DNA of 64,000 nt from Pedobacter polysacchareus (GTDB lineage Bacteria; Bacteroidota; Bacteroidia; Sphingobacteriales; Sphingobacteriaceae): contig NZ_JAHYSS010000009.1 of the NCBI RefSeq assembly GCF_019802255.1, forward strand, positions 56,981-120,980, read 5' to 3'. The notes under the pieces were generated by a model. The model saw only the letters and a program-made list of their open reading frames with translations. It did no database searches and was not told where the DNA came from. Below, in pieces: positions 54,401-60,837 of the stretch (its first letter is position 1; each line of letters begins with the position of its first letter). Made by a program: the position numbers and the translations under genes.

Positions 54401-56331
54401 CTTGCATTTAAAGAAACTGTGATTGGTTTACGTGTAATTGTACCCGCCACATTAGTGCTTATGGTAGTTAAATTGTAATTGTCTTTTTGTATTCCAGAAA
54501 GTACAAAATCACGGACATAGATAGTTTGGTTTCCAGCAATCATACTATTGTAAGTAGTTGTTGCGCTCACTGTGATGACATCGGCCGGAAGTAGGCCATT
54601 CAATGTGTAATTTGAAGGGACAAGTGTAGCGGTGTTCGTCCTATCGTATTCTTTTGTGATTAGAGGGCTTGCGTTTAAGGTTACCGTAATGTTCTTTTTG
54701 CTGGTTGTTATCGTACTTGTTACCGGTGTTGCAGGGTGATAATTTGCATTTCCTGCTTGTGTTGCCGTAATAATTGAAGTACCTACGCCAACAACGGTTA
54801 CTTGATTTCCAGTTACAGTCGCAACTGAAGGTGTTCCTGATACATAGGTGATCGGCAGCCCAGCACTTGAATTTAGCGGTAAGGTAAATACGTCACCGTA
54901 GACCTTTAAATAATCGATAAGGGTGATGGTTTGATTCAATACCCCTACAATTATAGAATAAGCCTGACTGGCCGTATTAGGAGTGACACAATTATCTGAT
55001 ACCTTAATCGTAAAATTAGACAGGCCCGGGGTGGAAGCGGTTCCTGAAATGATGCCTGTTGCAGTGTTTAAAGTTATGCCAACAGGTAGTGATCCTGCAG
55101 TGATGGCATAAGTATAAGTTCCTGTTCCACCAGAGACTCCTTTGATTTGTTCAGTATAAAGAATATTTGGGCTGGCAGTAGGAAGCGGATCAATAGCGAT
55201 TTCAATCGGACTGACAAGAGATAAAGTCGTTAACTCGGAAACCGCTTCTGAAGAGCCTCGAGCTCTTACACGAAATTTCTTCTGATTCAATGTGCTTACA
55301 TTGCTAATGCTTAAGGTGGCAGTATTGAAATTCGTATAGATTCCGCCACTAGCGGTGATGGGCACAAAAATGCCATTGTTGTCTGTCACTTCCCATTGGT
55401 AGCTGCAGGCTCCAGGAGCACCAACACTGAAACTTGTCCCTGTACCAGGACATAAATTAGTTCGGTTTATAGGTTGAGTGGCAATCGTAAAAGGGGAAAC
55501 AAGGATTCCTGTATTCGGTAATAATGGATTGAATACGCTTCCATCACCTTTTATTTCCCAGTTTGTGGCTAAGTTAATTTTGGCGAGTAATTCAGATGGT
55601 GAGCCAACAAAGCCTGCAACCTCTCTATTGTATCTGGCAGCGTAAGCGGCTTTAGAAAAGGGATCTGTAGGATCAATGTAGGCAATCCCAAGATTCTGTG
55701 AGGCTGTAGCCAGAGTAGTTGGCAGGGTGGATAATTCAGCGCCATAAGTAGTGGAGAGCAGTGTGGTTTCCCAAGGAGTCCCCGGAGTTTTGTTGATACT
55801 GATTCCCGCTATAAAATTAGGACTGGCGATTGTACCGGTAAAAGCAAAAATCTGATCACCGCTAAACTCAGCAAGACTCATTTGCTCAGCTATAGGTACT
55901 AAATTTTGTGCGGTGTTATAAGAAGGTTGTGCGACGGTAATGACACCCTTTGGATTTCCAAAGTTGTCTTTTGCAACTAGTTTAAACTTACAATAAACGA
56001 TGATTTCAGTTCCCGCAGAATAAATGGCATCTGATGTCCATTTAAGTATGGCATCACTTGGTGCATTAGCTGCGGTCTGGAAGGCCGTACCCGTCCAGCC
56101 AAGATCTGTAAAATAGATTTCAGAACCGACAGAAACTTCTTTTAACAGCACAAAAGAAAAGGAATCATCCCTTGTATTTCCATTGAGATTGTCATCCAAT
56201 TGATTGTATCCTGTAAAGAGGATATCCCCCGGACTTAAGCTACATTGTGAAAATGAAGAGAGGCTGATGCATAATAATAGGCATAACGGAAGCAATACCT
56301 CCCATTTCAATTTATCTATAAGTATTTTCAT
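48439..56331 (-). CDS. Giant type IX-secreted YDG/MBG-repeat adhesin, 2630 aa
   Basis: Signal peptide (about 1-29), then an N-terminal domain CSLSPGDILFTGYNQ...IYFTDLGWTG (about 30-270), an Ig-like stretch, a He_PIG-like domain (about 380-460), and 18 consecutive YDG repeats of about 90 aa (54700 down to 49840). Each has the pattern KxYDNNTxATL, VTVSGTAxYD, GTGKTI and LAGAQKDNYSL. Then come an MBG domain (KKLLTVTAKDQTKYQG), a cadherin-like domain (ENLASGTKAGTLS, ISDVNEAP), a PKD-type segment, and a C-terminal gliding-motility/T9SS type-B sorting domain (LSPNGDGYNDKWIIEN, KIFDKAGRQIY, LSEGTYYYVI). It is a surface adhesin by architecture. It is followed at 17 bp by its PorP/SprF partner and preceded at 35 bp by the binding-protein-like gene of the tail-collar cluster. 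Confidence 0.95.
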   Translation of the reverse strand: MKILIDKLKWEVLLPLCLLLCISLSSFSQCSLSPGDILFTGYNQLDDNLNGNTRDDSFSFVLLKEVSVGSEIYFTDLGWTGTAFQTAANAPSDAILKWTSDAIYSAGTEIIVYCKFKLVAKDNFGNPKGVITVAQPSYNTAQNLVPIAEQMSLAEFSGDQIFAFTGTIASPNFIAGISINKTPGTPWETTLLSTTYGAELSTLPTTLATASQNLGIAYIDPTDPFSKAAYAARYNREVAGFVGSPSELLAKINLATNWEIKGDGSVFNPLLPNTGILVSPFTIATQPINRTNLCPGTGTSFSVGAPGACSYQWEVTDNNGIFVPITASGGIYTNFNTATLSISNVSTLNQKKFRVRARGSSEAVSELTTLSLVSPIEIAIDPLPTASPNILYTEQIKGVSGGTGTYTYAITAGSLPVGITLNTATGIISGTASTPGLSNFTIKVSDNCVTPNTASQAYSIIVGVLNQTITLIDYLKVYGDVFTLPLNSSAGLPITYVSGTPSVATVTGNQVTVVGVGTSIITATQAGNANYHPATPVTSTITTSKKNITVTLNASPLITKEYDRTNTATLVPSNYTLNGLLPADVITVSATTTYNSMIAGNQTIYVRDFVLSGIQKDNYNLTTISTNVAGTITRKPITVSLNASPGISKVYDNTLTAALLPADYNLAGLIAPDVVSVSGTASYASADAGTEKTLAVTNLTLAGAAQGNYSLTATTASTNTAVITPKPLTVALQSTPIISKIYNNTDAASLVPTNYVINGKLGTDVVTVSGTATYDTKDAGTGKTVTAGNLILAGAQKDNYSISNATASTTGQITPLAISLTLNPVPAIDKVYDGTTAASLLPEHYILAGKLGTDEVSATGTATYGDKNVGTNKTITVGTFVLNGAQNGNYTLSTVTATTGGHAITPASLTLALNASPLISKAYDNTTSAQLVAANYSLNGKITGDAVTVSGTANYETNQVGTGINIASGNFILAGADKDNYNLTTSTASTTGNITKKAITVILNELPLISKTYDNGTAITLAAGNYSLPGVIGTDAVTVTGTAAFDTKAVGTGKNIAVDNFVLAGAQKDNYSLSTLSAATKGNIGTAPLTLVLNASPFISKTYDNNTSATLLPAHYQLSGIIGSELVTVSGAATYDTKDAGTGKAVTAGNFILAGANKDNYHLSTTSAATTGEINTKPITLALNASPLISKVYTGNTDATLAPSNYTLNGVLGGDAVTVSGTASYDSKNSGNGKTITVNNFNLAGAQKDNYRLTTITATTTGNIGVAQLTLTLNALPAITKVYDNNTNAALVPDNYTLNGKIGSDEVTVTGISNYDTKNAGSGKTITVNTFVLGGADKDNYSLLTGTANTTGTISPAAISLSLNSGPLITKIYDNTTVATLTSANYSLAGILGTDAVSVSGQANYSTNIAENGKTITANNFVLAGAQKDNYSLSTTTATTTGNITKKSVSLSLNELPLISKQYDNNTLTSLAAGNYTINGILGSDELSVTGTASYNTKTVGTGKTISVNNFILGGAQKDNYSLTTTIAATKGNISAAPLTLTLNALPLPSKTYDNNTTATLVPANYSLTGIIAADAVTVSGTAAYDTKDAGTGKTVTAGNFILAGADQGNYIMNTLSATTTGEINVKPITLALNASPLITKIYDGNVAATLIPSNYVLTGVLGTDAVTVSGTASYDTKTRGTGKTITANNFALSGAQKDNYLLTTSTAASTGNITASPITLTLNALPAITKVYDNSTIAALVPENYSLSGIIGTDAVTVSGTAAYDSKDAGIGKTITAQTFILGGADKDNYSLSTSSSSTTGSVTPAALTLALNANPLITKTYNNSTSATLVPANYSLNGILGTDAVTVSGQADYDTSTPGIGKNIDATNFVLAGAQKDNYSLTTTSAATTGNITKKAVTLVLNELPLISKEYDNNTSATLAAGNYSLNGTLGSDELSVSGTANYSTKSAGNGKTINVNNFILAGAQKENYSLTTTAASTKGNIGQKTITASLNAAPLINKVYDNNTTANLAPANYSLSGVLGSDIVSVSGTVNYDSKNAGNGKTIHAQNLVLTGADQGNYLLSNTTAATTGDITKFPLSLALNANPLITKEYDKTNSASLSPANFSLIGIKGSDLVSVSGTANYADETAGNGKTINAASFILAGADQSNYSLITSTASTTGNISKKLLTVTAKDQTKYQGTPNPVFTLDYAGFVTAEGVADLSTAPMASTLAQTGSEIGDYEITVAGGLAANYSFSYVKGNLKVLPGAPTSVLLAAVPLYENLASGTKAGTLSATSNNPTATFTYSLVSGSGDIDNGAFSIAGDQLKSNQVFDFESKSSYTIRVRATTQFGLSLDQQFNVSISDVNEAPTLAAIADQTLCYTSTSQNIPLTGISAGPETTQKTTLSYTNSNTNLLQNLSINQTGATGNFSYRIKNGAYGTATITVTVKDNGGLENGGVDTYTRSFVITVNPLPLITIQANLGNISGNSTEVSKGETVALTATGGNTYTWSPTSSILNNTANISTIMVRPTETTTYTVTVTNANGCSETSTFTVKVLDDLVKIKATNILSPNGDGYNDKWIIENIDVYPNNEVKIFDKAGRQIYSKRGYDNTWDGTLNGTALSEGTYYYVIDFGNNRPKFKGFITIVREN
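49840..54700 (-). repeat. 18-copy YDG coding repeat with 5-unit higher-order period
   Basis: Tandem coding repeat with a basic period of about 270 bp. Every fifth unit is most alike: units 5, 10, 15 (start PAxLTLALN), 6, 11, 16 (ELPLISK, AAGNYSL), 7 and 12 (GEIN end), 8 and 13 (KPITLALNASPLI), 9 and 14 (LTLNALPAITKVYDN). This gives a super-period of about 1350 bp, with block starts near 53630, 52280 and 50925. Confidence 0.85.
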
Positions 56332-56366
56332 GAGTCGCGTTTTTGTAAGGTATATTTCAAATCAGG

Positions 56367-57521
56367 TTAAGAACAGAGGTAGGTATTCAACCATTGTGAG
56401 GATATCCCCTCCAACTTAAACTGGATCATTTCATTAAAAGATTTTTCGACCTCTTCCATTGAAAGACTATGCTTTTTCCTGGAATGATCAGCAAGATTAC
56501 TGTGTAGGTAATGAGCTGGAGAAAGATAGTGCCCGGTTTCTTCATGCAGCAGCATTTCTCCTTTTGCACCTTGAAGTTTTTTCAAAGCAGGGTCTTTAGC
56601 TACTCTTTTACCATCAATGGCCTTATTGCCTGAGATTTCTAAAATGGTTCTTAAGATCAGTCCGGTATCCCATCCCAACACCCCAAATGAATTTGGTACT
56701 CTATTGGTTTCCTCGGTAAAAATGCGGCAAAAGGTTTCATTTTCATGGTTATCCAGTTCTTTGAACCAGGTCGTAAAGCCGGATACTTCGATTGTTTCTT
56801 TTGAAAATAGATTTTCCTCTGCGGATGATTCCTCCAATAACACAGGGCTGGCATATAATTTTAGTTTTCTATCTGGATACTGCCTGCTGAGTTGATCATA
56901 AAACTCAGGTACCAATTCTCCACTCAGTATAGCGAGCAAAGTATCCAGTTCCGGCCTGGAATCTAAAAATGAAGTCAATGGCTGTGTGCTGAACTGCGCT
57001 TTTTGCTGGTGACCAACAAAATTATAGGCAATCTTACCGGATGCTTCCAGAAATGAGGTATAAAGTGCATGAGTGATGGAGTAGCCGCCATCGTAGTAGG
57101 AGTTTACTGTAGCAACCGTTTTATTTTCAGCTGCAGCTTGTTTTCCGGTAAGCCAGCAATTAGAGGCATTGTTCAGATGATGATGAATAACATTTGGCAC
57201 TGTAGTCCAGCGATCAGGATATTTTGCACCATGGTTCACTACAATCAATAGTTTATTCAGCGCGGCAACAATAGGAAATAAGCAGTTTACCAATGGATAA
57301 TCTGCGAAAACAACAAGTAAATCCACCCGCTGTTCCATCAATAAGCGTTCTGCTTCTTCTTGAATTACGGCCGCTTTCTCTCCGAAACCGATAAATGCAC
57401 TGACACATTCTATTTCATTGGTTAGTTGATGCTGTTTAAGATACGCATGGAGGCCATCCATGAAGTTAAATGCGATCAGAGGATGGGTAGTCGATCTGGG
57501 TAATAATATACCTGTTTTCAT
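56367..57521 (-). CDS. Periplasmic-binding-protein-fold protein without signal peptide (tail-collar cluster)
   Basis: A 384-aa protein when started at the ATG at 57521 (MKTGILLPRS); the frame extends upstream to 57578 but that start would overlap the preceding gene's end. The pattern KTGILLPRSTTHPLIAFNFMDGLHAYLK and VDLLVVFADYPLVNCLFPIVAALNKLLIVVNHG is a two-lobe type-I periplasmic-binding (Leu/Ile/Val-binding-like) fold. No signal peptide or lipobox is present, so it should be cytoplasmic or exported by another route. It sits between the third tail-collar gene (34 bp) and the giant adhesin (35 bp). No permease is near, so an ABC importer role is unlikely. Function unknown. Confidence 0.7.
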   Translation of the reverse strand: MKTGILLPRSTTHPLIAFNFMDGLHAYLKQHQLTNEIECVSAFIGFGEKAAVIQEEAERLLMEQRVDLLVVFADYPLVNCLFPIVAALNKLLIVVNHGAKYPDRWTTVPNVIHHHLNNASNCWLTGKQAAAENKTVATVNSYYDGGYSITHALYTSFLEASGKIAYNFVGHQQKAQFSTQPLTSFLDSRPELDTLLAILSGELVPEFYDQLSRQYPDRKLKLYASPVLLEESSAEENLFSKETIEVSGFTTWFKELDNHENETFCRIFTEETNRVPNSFGVLGWDTGLILRTILEISGNKAIDGKRVAKDPALKKLQGAKGEMLLHEETGHYLSPAHYLHSNLADHSRKKHSLSMEEVEKSFNEMIQFKLEGISSQWLNTYLCS

Positions 57522-57555
57522 CACTGTATTTGGTAGGGTAGGAGATGTATTGATA

Positions 57556-58092
57556 TTAATTTCGGCTTGGAAACACACCTACTGTTGCGATAATGAAATT
57601 TACTGCCAGATAGGGCTGCATATTTTCATGTCTTGTATTTGAACCGACTGCTCCAATTACGTTGTTACTTTCTAGTGGAGCCATTTTTTCACTTGAAGGA
57701 GTTCTGCCAAAGAATTTTTTAGCTGTCGACTGCGCGATATAGTGACTGTCTGGATTTGAAAAATTTCCTGGCGCATCACCACGTGTTTTTAAATTAATAG
57801 AACCTGTGACCGCGTGGTTGTGAGTAGGTATTTCATTAATACTTAGCTGGATAGACCTCTTACCTCCAGTCGTTCCCAATGGATGATTCGTACTGGAATG
57901 CATTGGAGCTCTTCCTAGCAGATTAGGAAGCCCAAAGTTTGTTTGGCCATTACCGCCATAAGTCGTCCCCAATAAAGCAAATAATGCCTGGTTTTGGGAG
58001 ATAGATAATAGAGCGCCATCGCAAATATGCCATCCTCTTGGTGCAAATTGTCCGGCAAACATGGTGATTTCTCCTAAGTATGGATCTATCAT
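57556..58092 (-). CDS. Phage-tail-collar (Mdp-type) protein, paralogue 3
   Basis: A 178-aa protein. The N-terminal collar domain has YLGEITMFAGQFAPRGWHICDGALLSI, NQALFALLGTTYGGNGQTNFGLPNLLGRAP (about 4-75) and then the GG..SIQLSINEIPTHNHAV block. The C-terminus MQPYLAVNFIIATVGVFPSRN is shared by all three paralogues. This is the T4 gp12-collar-like/MdpB (microcystin-dependent protein) family, found in many bacteria without any phage genes around. It is third of three in a row. Confidence 0.88.
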   Translation of the reverse strand: MIDPYLGEITMFAGQFAPRGWHICDGALLSISQNQALFALLGTTYGGNGQTNFGLPNLLGRAPMHSSTNHPLGTTGGKRSIQLSINEIPTHNHAVTGSINLKTRGDAPGNFSNPDSHYIAQSTAKKFFGRTPSSEKMAPLESNNVIGAVGSNTRHENMQPYLAVNFIIATVGVFPSRN

Positions 58093-58117
58093 AAGTGTAA
58101 TTTAAAATGTGAATGGA

Positions 58118-58687
58118 TTAATTTCTTGAAGGAAATATACCTGTAATAACGATTAAAAAGTTAACGGTCAGATAGGGCTGCATGTTCCCATGGGCCATAG
58201 AATTTCCAGTAACTAGAGTTGTAGGAGCAAGGTTCAGATCCATTGGGGCCATAAGCCCTGCTCCGGCAGTCGCAGTGTATAAGAGCGTTGAGGTTGTCGT
58301 ATTAGTATTAGCTGGCAATGATCCTTGTACGGTTGCTGTAGTTGCTGAGCCTCCGGTATTGATTGCCGCCTGAATTTTCTTATCGTGGTCGTGAGCCGGA
58401 AGATTTGAAGTTAACAGGCTGACCATTTCTTGCCCCCCTGAGCTGCCTACCTGATAATCGAACTGTCCATCATCTTGCCCCGAATATCGCCCTGCACCAA
58501 TTGGGCATCTTCTTTTTAGGTTGGGTAAGGCAAAAGTTGTTTGGCCGTCGCCACCAAATGAAGTGCCTATTATAGAGAATAAAGCAGTATTGTCAGCAAT
58601 GCTCAATATTTGTCCTTCACAGGATAAGGTATCGGTAATTGCAAAGTTACCTCCGAACATAAATATGTTACCTATTAATCTGTCCAT
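58118..58687 (-). CDS. Phage-tail-collar (Mdp-type) protein, paralogue 2
   Basis: A 189-aa protein with the same build as its neighbours: IGNIFMFGGNFAITDTLSCEGQILSI and ALFSIIGTSFGGDGQTTFALPNLKRRCP at the N-terminus, SGGQEMVSLLTSNLPAHDHD in the middle, and MQPYLTVNFLIVITGIFPSRN at the end. It differs in the first block (ITDTLSCEG for APRGWxxCxG) and in the variable middle, rich in Thr, Gly and Ala (about 100-150). It starts 2 bp after paralogue 1 ends and lies 25 bp before paralogue 3, so all three are co-transcribed. Confidence 0.88.
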   Translation of the reverse strand: MDRLIGNIFMFGGNFAITDTLSCEGQILSIADNTALFSIIGTSFGGDGQTTFALPNLKRRCPIGAGRYSGQDDGQFDYQVGSSGGQEMVSLLTSNLPAHDHDKKIQAAINTGGSATTATVQGSLPANTNTTTSTLLYTATAGAGLMAPMDLNLAPTTLVTGNSMAHGNMQPYLTVNFLIVITGIFPSRN

Positions 58688-58689
58688 AG

Positions 58690-59244
58690 TTAATTTCTTG
58701 TAGGGAAGATTCCCTCTAATGCGATGATAAAATTTACTGTCTGAAAGGGCTGCATGTTTTCATGCGCTTGATTACCGCCACTATTGTTTGTACTAATAGG
58801 GTTGATGGTTCCCATCACTATATCGGGAGAAGCCGTGAAACGTTGATTTTCTGCAGTATTACTTGCAAAATAGCCATTAACAGGACTAGTAAGATTAGCA
58901 TTAGTTCCAGTTTTTGCCTGGACTTGCCCATTATTCATTACAGTGTGGTTGTGTGCTGGTAGATGATTAATAGTCAGGTTCACAGTCTGCATTCCTCCGC
59001 TCGCACCTAAACTGTAATCGTAATTATCTGAAGCTGCGGTGTCGAAATGAACAGGTATTTTATCCTGGAAATTTGGTAGGCCAAATGTTCTTGTCCCATC
59101 TCCCCCATATGTTGTTCCGAGGATAGCAAAAAGCGCAGTGTTTTGGTTAAGTGATACGAGTTGTCCATTGCAAGTGGCCCAGCCTCGAGGAGCAAAGTTG
59201 AAAGCAACAAGAGAGACTTCACCTAGGATAGGTTCCGATGGCAT
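58690..59244 (-). CDS. Phage-tail-collar (Mdp-type) protein, paralogue 1
   Basis: A 184-aa protein, first gene of the cluster. Collar domain: LGEVSLVAFNFAPRGWATCNGQLVSL, TALFAILGTTYGGDGTRTFGLPNF (about 7-60). Middle: GGMQTVNLTINHLPAHNHTV. C-terminus: MQPFQTVNFIIALEGIFPTRN. There is no signal peptide in any of the three. No capsid, portal, sheath or baseplate gene is nearby, so this is not a prophage fragment. The 142-bp gap upstream is divergent with the Tat-exported protein gene and must hold both promoters. Confidence 0.88.
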   Translation of the reverse strand: MPSEPILGEVSLVAFNFAPRGWATCNGQLVSLNQNTALFAILGTTYGGDGTRTFGLPNFQDKIPVHFDTAASDNYDYSLGASGGMQTVNLTINHLPAHNHTVMNNGQVQAKTGTNANLTSPVNGYFASNTAENQRFTASPDIVMGTINPISTNNSGGNQAHENMQPFQTVNFIIALEGIFPTRN

Positions 59245-59386
59245 AGAGTGCGTATTAGAGAGTTTAAAATAAATTTTGTTAAATATCTAAAATTTATGGT
59301 GTACAGTAAAATAAAACAACAACAATAGTGTTTTTTTTATAGCAATACATTTATTTTTATAATCTTCGTACTCAAATTAACGCTTC

Positions 59387-60331
59387 ATGGAATCAAAACG
59401 CAGATCCTTCTTAAGGAATGTATCTCTTCTGGCAGGAACAGGCTTTTTAAGTAAACCACTTTCAGCGGTTGCTGATCTAAGTAAAACAGTAAACACTTTG
59501 AGCAATTCCAATACGGTAACCATTTTTCAGTCTGGAAATATTAATGGTAATATTTCTGGTAATTCACAAGAATTAGGAGGATTAAAGGAGATCAACCGAC
59601 TGATGAAGGGACAAGAAGTTTCTGGTTTAATGGTGGATGCTGGTTGTTTTCTGGATAATGAAAATTCGGTGGAGCTGATTTCTCAAATGAACAAAGCCGG
59701 GTATCACGCGGTCAACATTGGCGCAGCTGAGTTAAAAAACGGGGAAGAGGCTTTAGCCGAACTGTTGCCATTCCTGGAATTTCCGCTTGTGAATTGTAAT
59801 TATAGCTTTAATAATGCACTCTTAGCCTCAAAAGTGAGGTCTCATATCATCATTCAATCTGGAAATTTAAAAGTAGGAATTACTGGTGTTGGAAAAGAAT
59901 TACCAGGAGTCCATTTTCAAAATCCTTACCAGGCTTTAAATAAGGTGGCAGAACTCCTGAAATTTAAAGCAGCTTGTGATTTGGTCATCTGCCTTTCGGC
60001 TTTAGACGCAGATCATAAGATTTATAACAATAGAGCACTCGCTGAAAAATCTGAAGGTGTAGATTTTATCATTGGAAAAAATGATAAAAAAGTAAGCACA
60101 GGTGCAATGACATTTCAGAATTCAAAAAAGGGTGAAGTGGTGTTGTCTCAAGTAGGCTATGATGGAATGATTTTGGGGAAAACCAGTTTTTCATGGGATC
60201 CGATAAGAAAAATAAAGAATGAATTGAAGCATTCCTATTTAGTGGCAGGTTTACCATTGAATGAAAATTCAGCTCAGGCACATCGGATTTTACATGAAAT
60301 GAGAAATGCCGAAATGGGTTACCTTTCCTAA
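59387..60331 (+). CDS. Tat-exported metallophosphoesterase-like protein with lost metal ligands
   Basis: A 314-aa protein with Tat signal KRRSFLRNVSLLAGTGFL (residues 4-21). The remainder follows the 5'-nucleotidase/UshA-type metallophosphoesterase fold: TVTIFQSGNINGNISG, LGGLKEINRLMKGQEVSGLMVDAGCFLDN, ELISQMNKAGYHAVNIGAAELKNGEEAL. Compared with the family pattern (TNDxHG, DAGDxxxG, GNHEFDxG) every metal-binding Asp, His and Asn has been replaced (SGNINGN, DAGCFLDN, GAAELKNG), so it is probably not an active phosphatase. It is divergent from the tail-collar cluster and shares a 142-bp promoter region with it, suggesting joint function. Confidence 0.75.
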   Translation: MESKRRSFLRNVSLLAGTGFLSKPLSAVADLSKTVNTLSNSNTVTIFQSGNINGNISGNSQELGGLKEINRLMKGQEVSGLMVDAGCFLDNENSVELISQMNKAGYHAVNIGAAELKNGEEALAELLPFLEFPLVNCNYSFNNALLASKVRSHIIIQSGNLKVGITGVGKELPGVHFQNPYQALNKVAELLKFKAACDLVICLSALDADHKIYNNRALAEKSEGVDFIIGKNDKKVSTGAMTFQNSKKGEVVLSQVGYDGMILGKTSFSWDPIRKIKNELKHSYLVAGLPLNENSAQAHRILHEMRNAEMGYLS

Positions 60332-60495
60332 TGAAATTTAAGTAAATAAATTCTATTCGCTGATTTCCTATCAATCACTATTTCACCTTAAAATAAACCA
60401 TTAGCAAGCTTCACCGATTTGGACGCAATTGTAATGAATGTTCTGTTTTTAGAAACGTTGGAAATTACACACCTTTGGGACTAACGGAAAACGTA

Positions 60496-60563
60496 GAGGG
60501 TGTTTCACAAACTGTGTCTATAGTTTAAAGTTACAATATTGACACAGTTTGTGAAACAACCTC
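60496..60563. repeat. Solitary 23-bp inverted repeat pair (possible IS256-type end remnant or MITE)
   Basis: GAGGGTGTTTCACAAACTG (from 60496) and its complement at 60541-60563 match in 22 of 23 positions with a 22-nt spacer. The TGTTTCACAAACTGTGTC core resembles insertion-sequence termini of IS256 type as I recall them, but no transposase is present and I see no flanking target duplication. A bidirectional terminator for the Tat-protein gene is an alternative. Confidence 0.5.
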
Positions 60564-60649
60564 TGAAATTGACAAAAATTTCAGTATAATAATCTGATAT
60601 ACAGTGCATAGTGTGATTCTGTCCTTAGGTGGATAAACCACACCAAAAT

Positions 60650-60752
60650 GGCCCCTCTTCGCCACTCGAAAATGGTCCCCTTTGCCAGAGCAAAGTGATC
60701 CCTTTCGGCCAAATGAAAGTGTCCCCCTTTCGCCAGAGCAAAGTGACCCCCT
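60650..60752 (+). repeat. IS21 left-end transposase-binding repeats
   Basis: Four imperfect tandem units with the core CCCCTTT-GCCAGAGC-AAAGTG; units 2 and 4 share GCCAGAGCAAAGTGA exactly. Complementary copies exist at the right end of the element. Confidence 0.7.
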
Positions 60753-60837
60753 GAAAAGAATTTAAAGTATTGTACTGACGGGTTTCCCTGGACGTGGTTT
60801 TTGTTTAGCTTTTGATGAACAAAAACCTGCGATTGCC

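Noticed and set aside
49840..54700. Regular tandem repeats that could suggest CRISPR or a VNTR locus
   Set aside because: The repeat is 270 bp, continuous and entirely coding in one open frame; there are no spacers or short identical repeats.
56367..57578. Longer start (57578) for the binding-protein-fold gene
   Set aside because: It would overlap the preceding gene and add a non-conserved tail (MCFQAEININ); the ATG at 57521 begins directly with the first fold strand.
57556..59244. Prophage or tailocin remnant
   Set aside because: Only the collar domain is present. No sheath, tube, baseplate, capsid, lysis or terminase gene is near, and the neighbours are surface-protein genes.
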